Made by a program: the position numbers and the translations under genes | Assembly: GCF_900143695.1 (NCBI RefSeq) | Contig: NZ_FRFE01000004.1 | Coordinates: 248,001-312,000 of the forward strand | Reading direction: 5' to 3' | Length of the DNA stretch: 64,000 nt | From: Desulfopila aestuarii DSM 18488 | GTDB taxonomy: Bacteria; Desulfobacterota; Desulfobulbia; Desulfobulbales; Desulfocapsaceae | The notes under the pieces: generated by a model | Databases searched by the model: none | What the model saw: only the letters and a program-made list of their open reading frames with translations | What the model was told of the DNA's origin: nothing | In this document: piece by piece, positions 1 to 7,998 of the stretch | Position numbering within the stretch: position 1 is the stretch's first letter | Layout: the number at the start of each line of letters is the position of its first letter

Positions 1-123
1 CATGTTCGACAGAGGGTGAGGCTTTGCGAGGAAATTCGGTTTCATGAACATGAGATTGTTTTATTTTCACATCTATAGCTGGAAAATTTACCTGAGACGG
101 AGTATCTTCCTTTCGGAAAAATT

Positions 124-1743
124 GTGCAACGAATTTCCAGAAGGTTAAATACATTGAAACAATCATCAGGCAACAGCACCACCATCGCCCGCTCTGCAGG
201 GGTTGTCTCCATTGCGGTCATGTGCAGCAGAGTGCTAGGCCTCATTCGCGAGCAGGTCTTCGCTACCCTTTTCGGGGCAGGATTTGCGTACGACGCCTTC
301 GTGGTCGCCTTCAGGATTCCCAACCTTCTCCGCGACCTCTTTGGCGAAGGCGCCCTTTCCGCCGCTTTTGTCACCGTCTTCTCCGATTACGATACGAACA
401 GAACAAAAGAAGAGACCTGGCGACTCGCCTCAAATGTGCTGACCTTCTTTGCAATAGCTTTGAGCCTTATCTCAATTCTGGGCATCTATCTATCCGAGCC
501 GCTCGTTCATCTTCTTGCCCCCGATTATGATCTTATCCCTGGAAAAACAGCACTCACCGTTACCTTGACCAGGATCATGCTACCTTTTCTGGTGGCAATT
601 TCGCTGTCTGCCGTGGTCATGGGGATGCTCAACACCAAGGGAAGGTTTTTCGTGCCTGCCATTGCCTCAAGTTTTTTCAATCTAGGCTCAATTGTGGCGG
701 GAACAGGCCTGGCTTTTCTATTGCCCAGGTATGGTCAACCGGCAATAGCCGGTATGGCGATCGGAACGCTCGTCGGTGGGATTTTGCAATTGGGAATACA
801 GCTGCCGACATTGAGAAAGGTCGGTTTTTCCTATCGGATACGTTTTGACCTGCGGGATAGCGGCCTGATCCGGATTCTCAAACTGATGATCCCGGCGACC
901 ATTGGCCTCTCGGCAACCCAGATCAACATTTTCATCAACACGAATTTCGCAGCTTCATGCGTAGAAGGCTCCGTCTCCTGGCTCAATTACGCTTTTAGAC
1001 TTGTACAGCTACCCATCGGAATCTTTGGTGTGGCACTCTCGATTGCCATGATGCCGCTTTTAGCCAGGCAGGCAGCAGAGAAGAATGTCAGCGAAATGCG
1101 GGCAACTCTGGTCTCGTCACTGGTGATGGTGCTGGCCCTCACCATCCCGGCTACTGCCGGCCTTATGCTTTTGGCTGAACCAATCATCAGATTGATTTTT
1201 GAGCACGGCGCTTTTACCGCGGCAGACACCCGAGCCACCGCACAAGCTCTGTCGCTTTATTCTGTTGGTCTCTTTGCCTACTCGTCAAACAAGGTCCTGG
1301 TCCCGGCTTTTTACGCTCTGAACAAAACCCGTTATCCGGTTATTGCGAGCTTCATAGCCATTGCCACGAACCTGATCTTTATCAACCTGACCATCGACAG
1401 GTTCCAGCACATGGCCATTGCGCTGTCGACCTCGCTGACCATGCTGCTGAACTTCCTGTTTTTAACGACTATCCTTTCTTTGAAAATGGATGGATTGCCG
1501 TTTGGTTATCTTACCCGCGGGTGCCTGAAAATCACCTTTGCCACAGCCACTATGTCGGCACTGGTATATGCAGGGAACAGCCTTGCCGCTTCCTGGATGA
1601 CAGGTAATCTTCTCCAGCAGGGGATCTCGCTTTTTACAATTATCTTGCTGGCTGGCATTACCTACATCGTGCTGCTGAATGCCATGCGTCTCTCAGAACT
1701 TTCTGAGGTTCTCGCAAAAATAGGCTCTCGACTGAAACGTTAA
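124..1743 (+). CDS. murJ: MurJ lipid II flippase (MviN family)
   Basis: The 539-residue product is a polytopic inner-membrane protein of the MOP/MviN family, which flips lipid II to the periplasm for peptidoglycan synthesis. The N-terminal part carries the family signature with residues SRVLGLIREQVFA near 36-48 and a following FRIPNLLRDLFGEGALSAAF stretch; the rest is a series of hydrophobic helices and the length matches MurJ. The start used is GTG at 124, with GGAAAA just upstream. The first ~30 residues are not conserved, so a slightly later start is possible. The gene ends 4 bases before the convergent phasin-like gene. The 123 bases before it at the window edge show no gene I can support. 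Function is confident from family resemblance; the exact start is less so. Confidence 0.93.
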   Translation: MQRISRRLNTLKQSSGNSTTIARSAGVVSIAVMCSRVLGLIREQVFATLFGAGFAYDAFVVAFRIPNLLRDLFGEGALSAAFVTVFSDYDTNRTKEETWRLASNVLTFFAIALSLISILGIYLSEPLVHLLAPDYDLIPGKTALTVTLTRIMLPFLVAISLSAVVMGMLNTKGRFFVPAIASSFFNLGSIVAGTGLAFLLPRYGQPAIAGMAIGTLVGGILQLGIQLPTLRKVGFSYRIRFDLRDSGLIRILKLMIPATIGLSATQINIFINTNFAASCVEGSVSWLNYAFRLVQLPIGIFGVALSIAMMPLLARQAAEKNVSEMRATLVSSLVMVLALTIPATAGLMLLAEPIIRLIFEHGAFTAADTRATAQALSLYSVGLFAYSSNKVLVPAFYALNKTRYPVIASFIAIATNLIFINLTIDRFQHMAIALSTSLTMLLNFLFLTTILSLKMDGLPFGYLTRGCLKITFATATMSALVYAGNSLAASWMTGNLLQQGISLFTIILLAGITYIVLLNAMRLSELSEVLAKIGSRLKR

Positions 1744-1747
1744 CTGC

Positions 1748-2059
1748 TTATCCCTTCTCCTCAAGGGCCTTGATCCGCTCCCGCAATTCGGCAAGCTCGC
1801 TTCGAAGTGTCTCTATCTCGCTCATTCTCGCAACTTGCATTTTTCCCAACCCTTCCTGTACCAGTTCTTCCACCTTTTTACTCATTTCCTGCTGCGCTTC
1901 CTTTGAACGCTGCATGATATCATCGACAAACTGCTCTCCTTCCTCTTTTGACAATTTGCCCTGTTTCATAAAATCCTGGGCCAGTTCTTCCACCTTTTCC
2001 TTTGTGAGAGCAGCAAAACCAATACCGGTAAACATCGCTTTCTTGATAAGTTCAATCAT
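1748..2059 (-). CDS. Phasin-like coiled-coil protein
   Basis: This 103-residue, highly charged protein starts with a short hydrophobic segment (IKKAMFTGIGFAAL) and continues as amphipathic helix, ending in a heptad-rich coiled coil (EIETLRSELAELRERIKALEEKG). The pattern fits the phasin/PhaF-like family of small proteins that coat polyhydroxyalkanoate granules or act as helical scaffolds. The ATG at 2059 has a good GGAGACAACC ribosome site. No PHA synthase is visible here, so a storage-granule role is inference from family style only. The gene is convergent with murJ. Downstream of its start, toward the Dus gene, the ~100-base gap holds nothing I recognise. Confidence 0.7.
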   Translation of the reverse strand: MIELIKKAMFTGIGFAALTKEKVEELAQDFMKQGKLSKEEGEQFVDDIMQRSKEAQQEMSKKVEELVQEGLGKMQVARMSEIETLRSELAELRERIKALEEKG

Positions 2060-2160
2060 GGTTGTCTCCTTTATTGATTTGTTTCATCGTTTTCACATCA
2101 TCATTATCATGGTTGGTAAACCCTTCAATTACAGATTATCATTTCACTCTCATGAATTTT

Positions 2161-3186
2161 TTAGACACATATCGGATCGAAAAACAATTCTGAAGGGTCG
2201 GTCTGGGTGAAAAACAAAGCGACCCTTCCAACTGCTTCTTCCATATTGTGACTCGTCTGAACAGAAGAAGCAAGTTGATGCCCAAAAGTGAACGATCGTG
2301 CAAAATAGTGAATGAACTGTTTGAGCCTCCCGAGCCTACGTTCTGGCCTGAATCTGGCTTCCAGCAATTCTACATACCGATAAAACAGTTGTTCGCGGGA
2401 TCGTATCTGTCTTTCGTTCTCCATTCCATAAAGAGTGACAGCGATATCCGCAAAAAGCCAGGGATTTTCAAAAGCGCCCCGCCCGATCATCAACCCATCG
2501 GCTCCAGAAACCTCCAGACAACGTTTCGCGTCCGTAACGCTGAATATTCCACCATTAGCAAGAACTGGGATATTTACCGCCTTTTTGGCATAGCCAATCC
2601 AATCCCATCGCGGTGACCGGCAAAATTTTTCTCCATGCAGCCGGCCATGGACTGTTATCAGATCAACCCCCTCGTATTCAAGCATCTTGCAGAAGTCTAT
2701 AAACTTTTCTTGATCCAACTTCTGACCGAGACGTATCTTGGCTGTCAATGCCATTTCCGTGGATAAGCGGATTTTTCGTATTATTCTGGCAACCAGTTGT
2801 CGATCTTCTGCAAGAAATCCACCGGAACCACTACGTCGCAGTTGCGGAGCCGGGCATCCGAGATTCACGTCAACGCCATCTGCATCCAAGGCTTCAAGTT
2901 TAACGATTGCTCCTTCGACCAGGCTCTCATCAGCGAGGAATATCTGGTAAATAAGTGGCTTTTCAATCGGCGATTTCACCAGCATCGGTGAGATTTCCGC
3001 ATTTTCATGGGGCAAACGTTTGGCGGCCAGCATTTCGGTATAGAGCATTCCTACGCCACCAAGTTCCTGAATAAGCGAGCGCCCGGCGGTGTGTGACAAA
3101 CCCACCATAGGGGCCAACGCAAGTGGAATAGAGATATTAAGGTTGCGGATTTTCAAGCCGGCAGGACAATGCGGATCGCGACTCAT
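2161..3186 (-). CDS. tRNA-dihydrouridine synthase (Dus family)
   Basis: This FMN-dependent TIM-barrel enzyme reduces uridine to dihydrouridine in tRNA. From the ATG at 3186 it is 341 residues. Visible family features are the N-terminal LALAPMVGLSHTAGR segment that binds FMN, the NLGCPAP motif with the catalytic cysteine, the TAKIRLG strand, the ITVHGRLHG motif and the GADGLMIGRGAFENPWLF phosphate-binding segment. An upstream TTG at 3216 stays in frame but adds residues foreign to the family, and the ATG follows a G-rich ribosome site. Which Dus subgroup (A, B or C) it belongs to cannot be fixed by eye; the GRGAFENPW wording resembles DusB. It lies 75 bases downstream of the HEAT/cNMP/PilZ gene on the same strand. 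Confidence 0.9.
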   Translation of the reverse strand: MSRDPHCPAGLKIRNLNISIPLALAPMVGLSHTAGRSLIQELGGVGMLYTEMLAAKRLPHENAEISPMLVKSPIEKPLIYQIFLADESLVEGAIVKLEALDADGVDVNLGCPAPQLRRSGSGGFLAEDRQLVARIIRKIRLSTEMALTAKIRLGQKLDQEKFIDFCKMLEYEGVDLITVHGRLHGEKFCRSPRWDWIGYAKKAVNIPVLANGGIFSVTDAKRCLEVSGADGLMIGRGAFENPWLFADIAVTLYGMENERQIRSREQLFYRYVELLEARFRPERRLGRLKQFIHYFARSFTFGHQLASSVQTSHNMEEAVGRVALFFTQTDPSELFFDPICV

Positions 3187-3261
3187 GGGATATCGGCCCC
3201 CCGAGACCGCATGCAAAAAGATAAAAATGAGAAATATAACACAGCAGCAGACAGCAGAATT

Positions 3262-5607
3262 TCAGCCGATCATATCGACAATTTGGCGGACCTCTGCTTG
3301 CGATAGCTGTTCAAGCATCCTTACATGCACACGAAACATGTCCTTTTTGTCTCCTGCCGCGTCCATCCCTACAACCATTCCCTCTATAGTCAGGATAGTA
3401 TCACCGTCAAGCGCGAGCTCAAAACGAACCTGTCGTCCCAATAATAGCCTGGCATTTTCCTTGTTGGCAATGCCGATGCTGTAACAGAACCCGCCTTGAG
3501 AAATATCCTGCAATTGACCGACAAATGACCGATGACCTGCCGCGCCATACGCATCAATAAGTGCAGTTCGAATAATCGCTGCGACTGGATATCGGGCAGC
3601 CCCCCTGCGATCACCTCCGGACATTTTCAACAGGTCCGGCACAGAGTTTGAGCCTTGACAAAATTTCTGTAAACTTTCGGAGATTCCACGATATTGATTT
3701 TCAAGCTCTTGTAAATCCCGTCGTCTCATTGAATGCAACTCGACCGGGGTTCGAGCACGTGCGGTTACCGTCCAAACCGAAATTGAGAAAAATTGTTCCG
3801 CACCTAATACCGATCCAGGTTGTAACCGTTTCAGAAAGGTTTTTGCGGGACCTGTTGAGCAGACAAGTGACACGGAACCCGCATTGATAAAATACAGCCG
3901 GTCATCGCGTTCACCTTCCCGGGCGATGATTTCATCATCTTGATACTGTTCCGGAACCAGCACTGCATAAAGGGCTTCGAACTCCCGTGCCCCTATTGCG
4001 CTACGCAGTGGCTTCCACAGTTCAAAGAAGGTAGCTGGAATTTTGGAATTTCTTTCCCAGTTGATTACTTCATCAGCTTCGATCACCAACTCGACAGCAC
4101 CGGTATCAGCTCCCAGTATCCGGTCCCGTAACCGTTCAGCTGTAACAAAATCCTTTTCGCGTGCAGCCTCTACACAGTGGAGAAAAAGCTGTTCCGCCGC
4201 TTGCTTCCCCTCTCCTTTTTCAAGAAGACGAATAACATCTTTTTCAATTTCCTGAATTTTTCTCTTCGCCTGCCGAATCGCTTCGGGGTCATCGGCAAAC
4301 CCGACCTGTTCCGTCTCTATCTTCCGATGCCGTCGGTGACGCATCTCCGATTCCATCATCAGCAGGGCATCATCGACCAGATGGAGCAGTTTTCGTGAGC
4401 CTACACCGTTATTAAGATAGTCCTTAAATTCGCGAAGTTGAATAAGTGCACGTGTGTCGGGGTAAGGCTGGAGAGCAACCACTATTGAGGAAAGTAGTAA
4501 ATCATCGGAAAAGTCTCTTCTACTCACCTTTTCATCAAGCAGGGTGAGCAAGGCATCGCGAATAGCAAGGCTATCAAGCTTAGCGAGCTTTTTGACAATG
4601 ACATTCTTCAAAGTATCATCAACTTGAAACAGTGCCTCGGTCAATCTCTGGACCATGTTTTCTCCACCAAGCTTAAAAACACACTCCACGGCCTCACGCT
4701 GAACACGGATATCGGGATGCACGAGGTTGAGTTCCACTAGTGGGTATATTCCGTCATCATGCATCGCAATGAGAATCTGCAGCATGTCACAACGAACATT
4801 CCAGCGTGTGTTTTGCTCCATGACCTCTTCAAAAACCCTGAGAGTCATTCGCCCAGCTGATGTGAGAAAATGCATAAGCTGCTGACGTTTTTCCCCTTCA
4901 TCTTCTGGTTCCAGCAGCTCAAGTGCTTTTGAGATTGCTGGTTTTCCAAGTAACCTCAGGATATTTTCCATGCGCCGAGATTTTTCACCCTGCAGGGTGA
5001 ACAATTGCTCAAAAAGTATGGTGAGCAATTCCGGAAAGGCAATTTTTTCAATAGTCCTGGCTGCCACACTCCGCATGGACTTTTTCCGTTTGAGCTTACC
5101 GGTGTTGATGCCATGGAGCGTCATCAGCACTCGCTCTGCTTCCCTTGGCCTCCCCTCTCTCAGCGTAACAGCACAGATATCCTGCACCTGCCGGCATAGA
5201 ACCTCATAACCGGGTACAAATTCAGTTTCCTGCTCCAACCAGGCATTAAGAATCTCTGAAAGCACGCAGATGGATTCAACATTTTCAGTAGCAACCACCC
5301 GGTCAACGGAAAGCGAGAGTATCATAACCGCGCGTAGCCGCATGGCAGGATCTGGTGAAATACTTGCATCTCCTAGGCATTTGAGTAAATGCTGTGCGGT
5401 ATCGATTGCATCCTCATCGCCATCATCAGAAAGGTATTCGGGAATTGCAGCCGCAAGCTCATCGTTGAATAAAAGCTCAAGTCTGCCATTGGTCAGCTCC
5501 GTAACCCCATGGGCAACCCTTTTCTGCCGACGCATTTCTTCGGCGCTTTTCAAAAGGGCCTGAACCTTTTGCTGCGCCTCAGATTGCAGATCTCTCTCAA
5601 TATCCAT
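3262..5607 (-). CDS. HEAT-repeat, cNMP-like and PilZ domain protein
   Basis: This 781-residue soluble protein has three parts. Residues ~1-520 are alpha-helical and repeat-like (HEAT/armadillo style, e.g. MHDDGIYPLVELNLVHPDIRV). Residues ~545-650 form a cyclic-nucleotide-binding fold (EIIAREGERDDRLYFINAGS). Residues ~665-780 are a PilZ domain with the c-di-GMP motifs RGAAR (RxxxR) and DISQGG (DxSxxG). In the cNMP fold the phosphate-binding cassette reads GAEQFFSISVWTVTA, lacking the usual glutamate/arginine-threonine-alanine arrangement, so it may not bind a cyclic nucleotide. The PilZ motifs look intact. I infer a c-di-GMP-responsive scaffold; partners are unknown. It starts with ATG at 5607 and is probably co-transcribed with the dus gene. 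Confidence 0.82.
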   Translation of the reverse strand: MDIERDLQSEAQQKVQALLKSAEEMRRQKRVAHGVTELTNGRLELLFNDELAAAIPEYLSDDGDEDAIDTAQHLLKCLGDASISPDPAMRLRAVMILSLSVDRVVATENVESICVLSEILNAWLEQETEFVPGYEVLCRQVQDICAVTLREGRPREAERVLMTLHGINTGKLKRKKSMRSVAARTIEKIAFPELLTILFEQLFTLQGEKSRRMENILRLLGKPAISKALELLEPEDEGEKRQQLMHFLTSAGRMTLRVFEEVMEQNTRWNVRCDMLQILIAMHDDGIYPLVELNLVHPDIRVQREAVECVFKLGGENMVQRLTEALFQVDDTLKNVIVKKLAKLDSLAIRDALLTLLDEKVSRRDFSDDLLLSSIVVALQPYPDTRALIQLREFKDYLNNGVGSRKLLHLVDDALLMMESEMRHRRHRKIETEQVGFADDPEAIRQAKRKIQEIEKDVIRLLEKGEGKQAAEQLFLHCVEAAREKDFVTAERLRDRILGADTGAVELVIEADEVINWERNSKIPATFFELWKPLRSAIGAREFEALYAVLVPEQYQDDEIIAREGERDDRLYFINAGSVSLVCSTGPAKTFLKRLQPGSVLGAEQFFSISVWTVTARARTPVELHSMRRRDLQELENQYRGISESLQKFCQGSNSVPDLLKMSGGDRRGAARYPVAAIIRTALIDAYGAAGHRSFVGQLQDISQGGFCYSIGIANKENARLLLGRQVRFELALDGDTILTIEGMVVGMDAAGDKKDMFRVHVRMLEQLSQAEVRQIVDMIG

Positions 5608-6231
5608 AATGGCGTTCTTCCTGAAACATCGCTAAAGTCTCGAAAACTACGAACCAGCTAAAGATAGCTATAAAATCAGTATGTTAATAAGTTATACCAA
5701 TGTTGCCTTAGTCTCAAAATCAACCAAGTTTTTTAAAAAAACATATACACCCCTAGTATATATCTTCATTCTCTTAGCATAAAATGGAACGTTTAGCTCA
5801 TAACTATATCATATTTTTCATAATATCAATATTGAATTGCGCCCACCCGAGCTGAATCAAAAACTATTGATTCACCTTCAATCACTACTATACAACTCTT
5901 TTGTTTTCTTCATCATCCATAACGACATTTTTTGCAGTGCCAACACTTTCATGGTAAAGAACAGGTGAAACACACGTGAGAATGCACTGTCGAACAGATC
6001 GGCATCTCTATTTCTTGCAACTTCGATCAAATTCGCATAGATTCGGCTCGTTATTTTTTGTCAGACGAATACGACATTGGAAGTGTTGCATTGCACTCTC
6101 CGTCGTACTGAATGCATCAGTCGTCTGTTCCGGCTACTTGTGCCGCAAACCTTTTGGTGTGATTGTCATCCCCAGCAGACAGCAAACTGCGGCCCATTTA
6201 CGTAATTTATTCATCTACTCACCTTTGAGAT
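5608..6231. other. 624-base AT-rich intergenic region
   Basis: This divergent intergenic region separates the HEAT/cNMP/PilZ gene from the ketosynthase gene. It is clearly more AT-rich than the flanking genes, especially 5640-5900. It contains a run GTTTTTTAAAAAAAC at 5728-5742 and a small inverted repeat ATATAC-N7-GTATAT at 5743-5761, which could mark promoter or operator DNA. An 87-codon open frame inside (5976-6239) runs into the ketosynthase start and has no protein-like character, so I do not call it. Confidence 0.5.
6015..6043 (+). promoter_or_regulatory. Candidate sigma-70 promoter for ketosynthase
   Basis: A -35-like TTGCAA (6015-6020) and a -10-like TAGATT (6038-6043) are separated by 17 bases. 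The predicted transcript would start near 6050, giving a leader of about 180 bases before the ketosynthase ATG. This is pattern matching only and each box differs from consensus. Confidence 0.22.
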
Positions 6232-7467
6232 ATGCATAACAATACCCAAAGAATAGTCATTACCGGCATAGGCCTCACTGCCCCCAACGCATCAAGCCTC
6301 AGTGAATACAGAGAGAAACTGATAAACGGACAAAGCGAGATAACTGAAATCAATCTGCGCTACTTCGGAAAGGCTCCTGCCGGCCTCTGCACCTTCCCTG
6401 AAACAAAATACCGCAAAAAGAAGGAAAACAAAAAGGGTACCCGCGCTGGCTGTATCAGTGTCTATTGTGCCCACGAGGCCCTTGCCGACGCAGGTCTCGA
6501 TCTCAGCTCCGTCGACAGATCAAAAATTGGCGTTTACATCGGACTAACCGAACACGGAACGGTGGAAACCGAAAACGAGGTGTATAATATACGGCAATAT
6601 GACTATAACACCAGCTATTGGACCCACCATCATAATCCACGTACAGTCCTGAACAACCCAGCGGGGGAAATTACCTTAAGCCTTGATATAACGGGACCGC
6701 ACTATTCCATCGGCGCTGCTTGCGCCGCTGGCAACGCCTCTATTATTCAAGCAGTCCAAATGATGAAACTTGGCGAAGTGGAGATGGCACTCGCAGGCGG
6801 TATCTCCGAATCGACAGGCTCGTTTGGCATCTTCGCAAGTTTCCAGGCCCAGAACGCTCTGGCAGTAGCCGACGATCCTCGCAGGGCATCAAAACCCTTT
6901 GACCTCGACAGAAACGGTATCGTCATTTCCGAGGGTGGATGTGTATATGTTCTCGAGTATCTTGATAAGGCTGTGGCCAGAGGGGCAAAAATCTACGGCG
7001 AAGTCGTCGGCTATGCCATGAACTCCGACGCCAGGGACTTCGTTCTGCCCTATGGTCCCCGCCAAGCAGAATGCATGCGCCTCGCTTTACAGCGCGCCAA
7101 CCTTAATCCTGAAGATATCGACCTTATCAATACCCATGCCACTGGCACCAAACAGGGTGACATTGAAGAATGCAAGGCTATCCGCGAAGTATTCTCCGGT
7201 TCCCAGAAGACCTATATCAACAATACAAAAAGCATCATAGGTCATGCCATGGGCGCGGCAGGAGTACTCGAACTTGCAGGCAACCTGCCAAGCTTTACTG
7301 ATAATATGATACACCCCACCATCAATGTCGATAACCTTGATCCCGAATGTGCACTTCCAAACCTTGTTCTCAATAAAGCAATAGAGGTAGATTCCATCAA
7401 CACCATTCTCAATAATTCATTTGGCATGGTCGGCATTAATTCAACGGTGATCGTCAAAAAAGTCTAA
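6232..7467 (+). CDS. Beta-ketoacyl-ACP synthase (FabF-like)
   Basis: This 411-residue ketosynthase has the complete catalytic triad of the KAS-II class: Cys164 in GAACAAG, His302 in THATGTKQGD, and Lys333/His338 in NNTKSIIGHAMGAAG. It should condense an acyl chain with malonyl-ACP. The C-terminal gating loop, GFGGTN in ordinary FabF, reads GMVGIN (398-403), replacing the phenylalanine thought to gate the acyl pocket. The N-terminal ~70 residues, including a lysine-rich KYRKKKENKKGTR stretch, are also unlike housekeeping FabF. It heads a run with an ACP, two CrtI-like oxidoreductases, a ketoreductase and a dehydratase, so I infer a specialised polyene or modified fatty-acid pathway rather than bulk synthesis. 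The ribosome site before ATG 6232 is weak. Confidence 0.9.
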   Translation: MHNNTQRIVITGIGLTAPNASSLSEYREKLINGQSEITEINLRYFGKAPAGLCTFPETKYRKKKENKKGTRAGCISVYCAHEALADAGLDLSSVDRSKIGVYIGLTEHGTVETENEVYNIRQYDYNTSYWTHHHNPRTVLNNPAGEITLSLDITGPHYSIGAACAAGNASIIQAVQMMKLGEVEMALAGGISESTGSFGIFASFQAQNALAVADDPRRASKPFDLDRNGIVISEGGCVYVLEYLDKAVARGAKIYGEVVGYAMNSDARDFVLPYGPRQAECMRLALQRANLNPEDIDLINTHATGTKQGDIEECKAIREVFSGSQKTYINNTKSIIGHAMGAAGVLELAGNLPSFTDNMIHPTINVDNLDPECALPNLVLNKAIEVDSINTILNNSFGMVGINSTVIVKKV

Positions 7468-7633
7468 TTTACGCCATATCTCATACAACGAACAGCCACC
7501 TAGAAAAACGGCATAAATCCGGCGGTAAACAAAGTATTTCAAACAATTACCACCTCTGCACACATAACACTGCAGCGCTATACAAAGCCGGATGAGACCG
7601 TCTTGCGGAAAAAAACCTTAAAAAGAAGAACAG

Positions 7634-7714
7634 GGTGTGGTATAGAAAAGGTTTTCGATTTCAGACGAGACGTGTGTGACACTGTAGAGCAGTGCCACAC
7701 CTTGATATTTTTTT
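7634..7714 (+). promoter_or_regulatory. Candidate attenuator between ketosynthase and ACP
   Basis: A hairpin with arms GTGTG-A-CACTG (7674-7684) and CAGTG-C-CACAC (7690-7700), loop TAGAG, is followed after a few bases by seven T residues (7708-7714), so it resembles an intrinsic terminator. Upstream, GGTGTGG at 7634-7640 is complementary to CCACACC at 7695-7701, which is part of the terminator's right arm. The two pairings exclude each other, as in attenuators. The ACP start lies 28 bases downstream. It may equally be a plain terminator for the ketosynthase transcript; the switch is inference. Confidence 0.45.
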
Positions 7715-7742
7715 GCTTTAACGAAGATTTTTGGAGAAACCC

Positions 7743-7994
7743 ATGACCAATGATGAAATTAAAGATCTTATCCTTGAAATAATAGAAGATATTGATGACG
7801 AAGCCGACTTTGACAATCTCAATCCCGACGAGCCGCTTCGCGATCAGCTGGATCTTGACTCCATGGATTTTCTCGATATCGTGATGGAACTGCGCAAACG
7901 TCATCAACTGCAGATTCCAGAAGAAGATTACCCCCAGCTTGCGACGCTGAACAGCTGCGTGAACTATCTGGAACCTCTCTTAAAAAACGCCTGA
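7743..7994 (+). CDS. Acyl carrier protein
   Basis: This 83-residue acidic four-helix carrier protein has the phosphopantetheine attachment serine at residue 40 in the motif LDLDSMDFLDI. It shuttles thioester-bound acyl chains for the neighbouring ketosynthase, reductase and dehydratase. The ATG at 7743 follows GGAG with good spacing; a TTG four codons upstream is in frame but unlikely. The DSMD motif replaces the DSLD of housekeeping AcpP, typical of dedicated carriers from secondary pathways. It ends four bases before the first CrtI-like gene, so the two are surely translated from one message. Confidence 0.92.
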   Translation: MTNDEIKDLILEIIEDIDDEADFDNLNPDEPLRDQLDLDSMDFLDIVMELRKRHQLQIPEEDYPQLATLNSCVNYLEPLLKNA

Positions 7995-7998
7995 GCTG

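Noticed and set aside
5976-6239. 87-codon plus-strand frame before the ketosynthase
   Set aside because: Overlaps the ketosynthase start, is rich in Arg/Cys/His without any domain, has no good ribosome site; looks like non-coding DNA.
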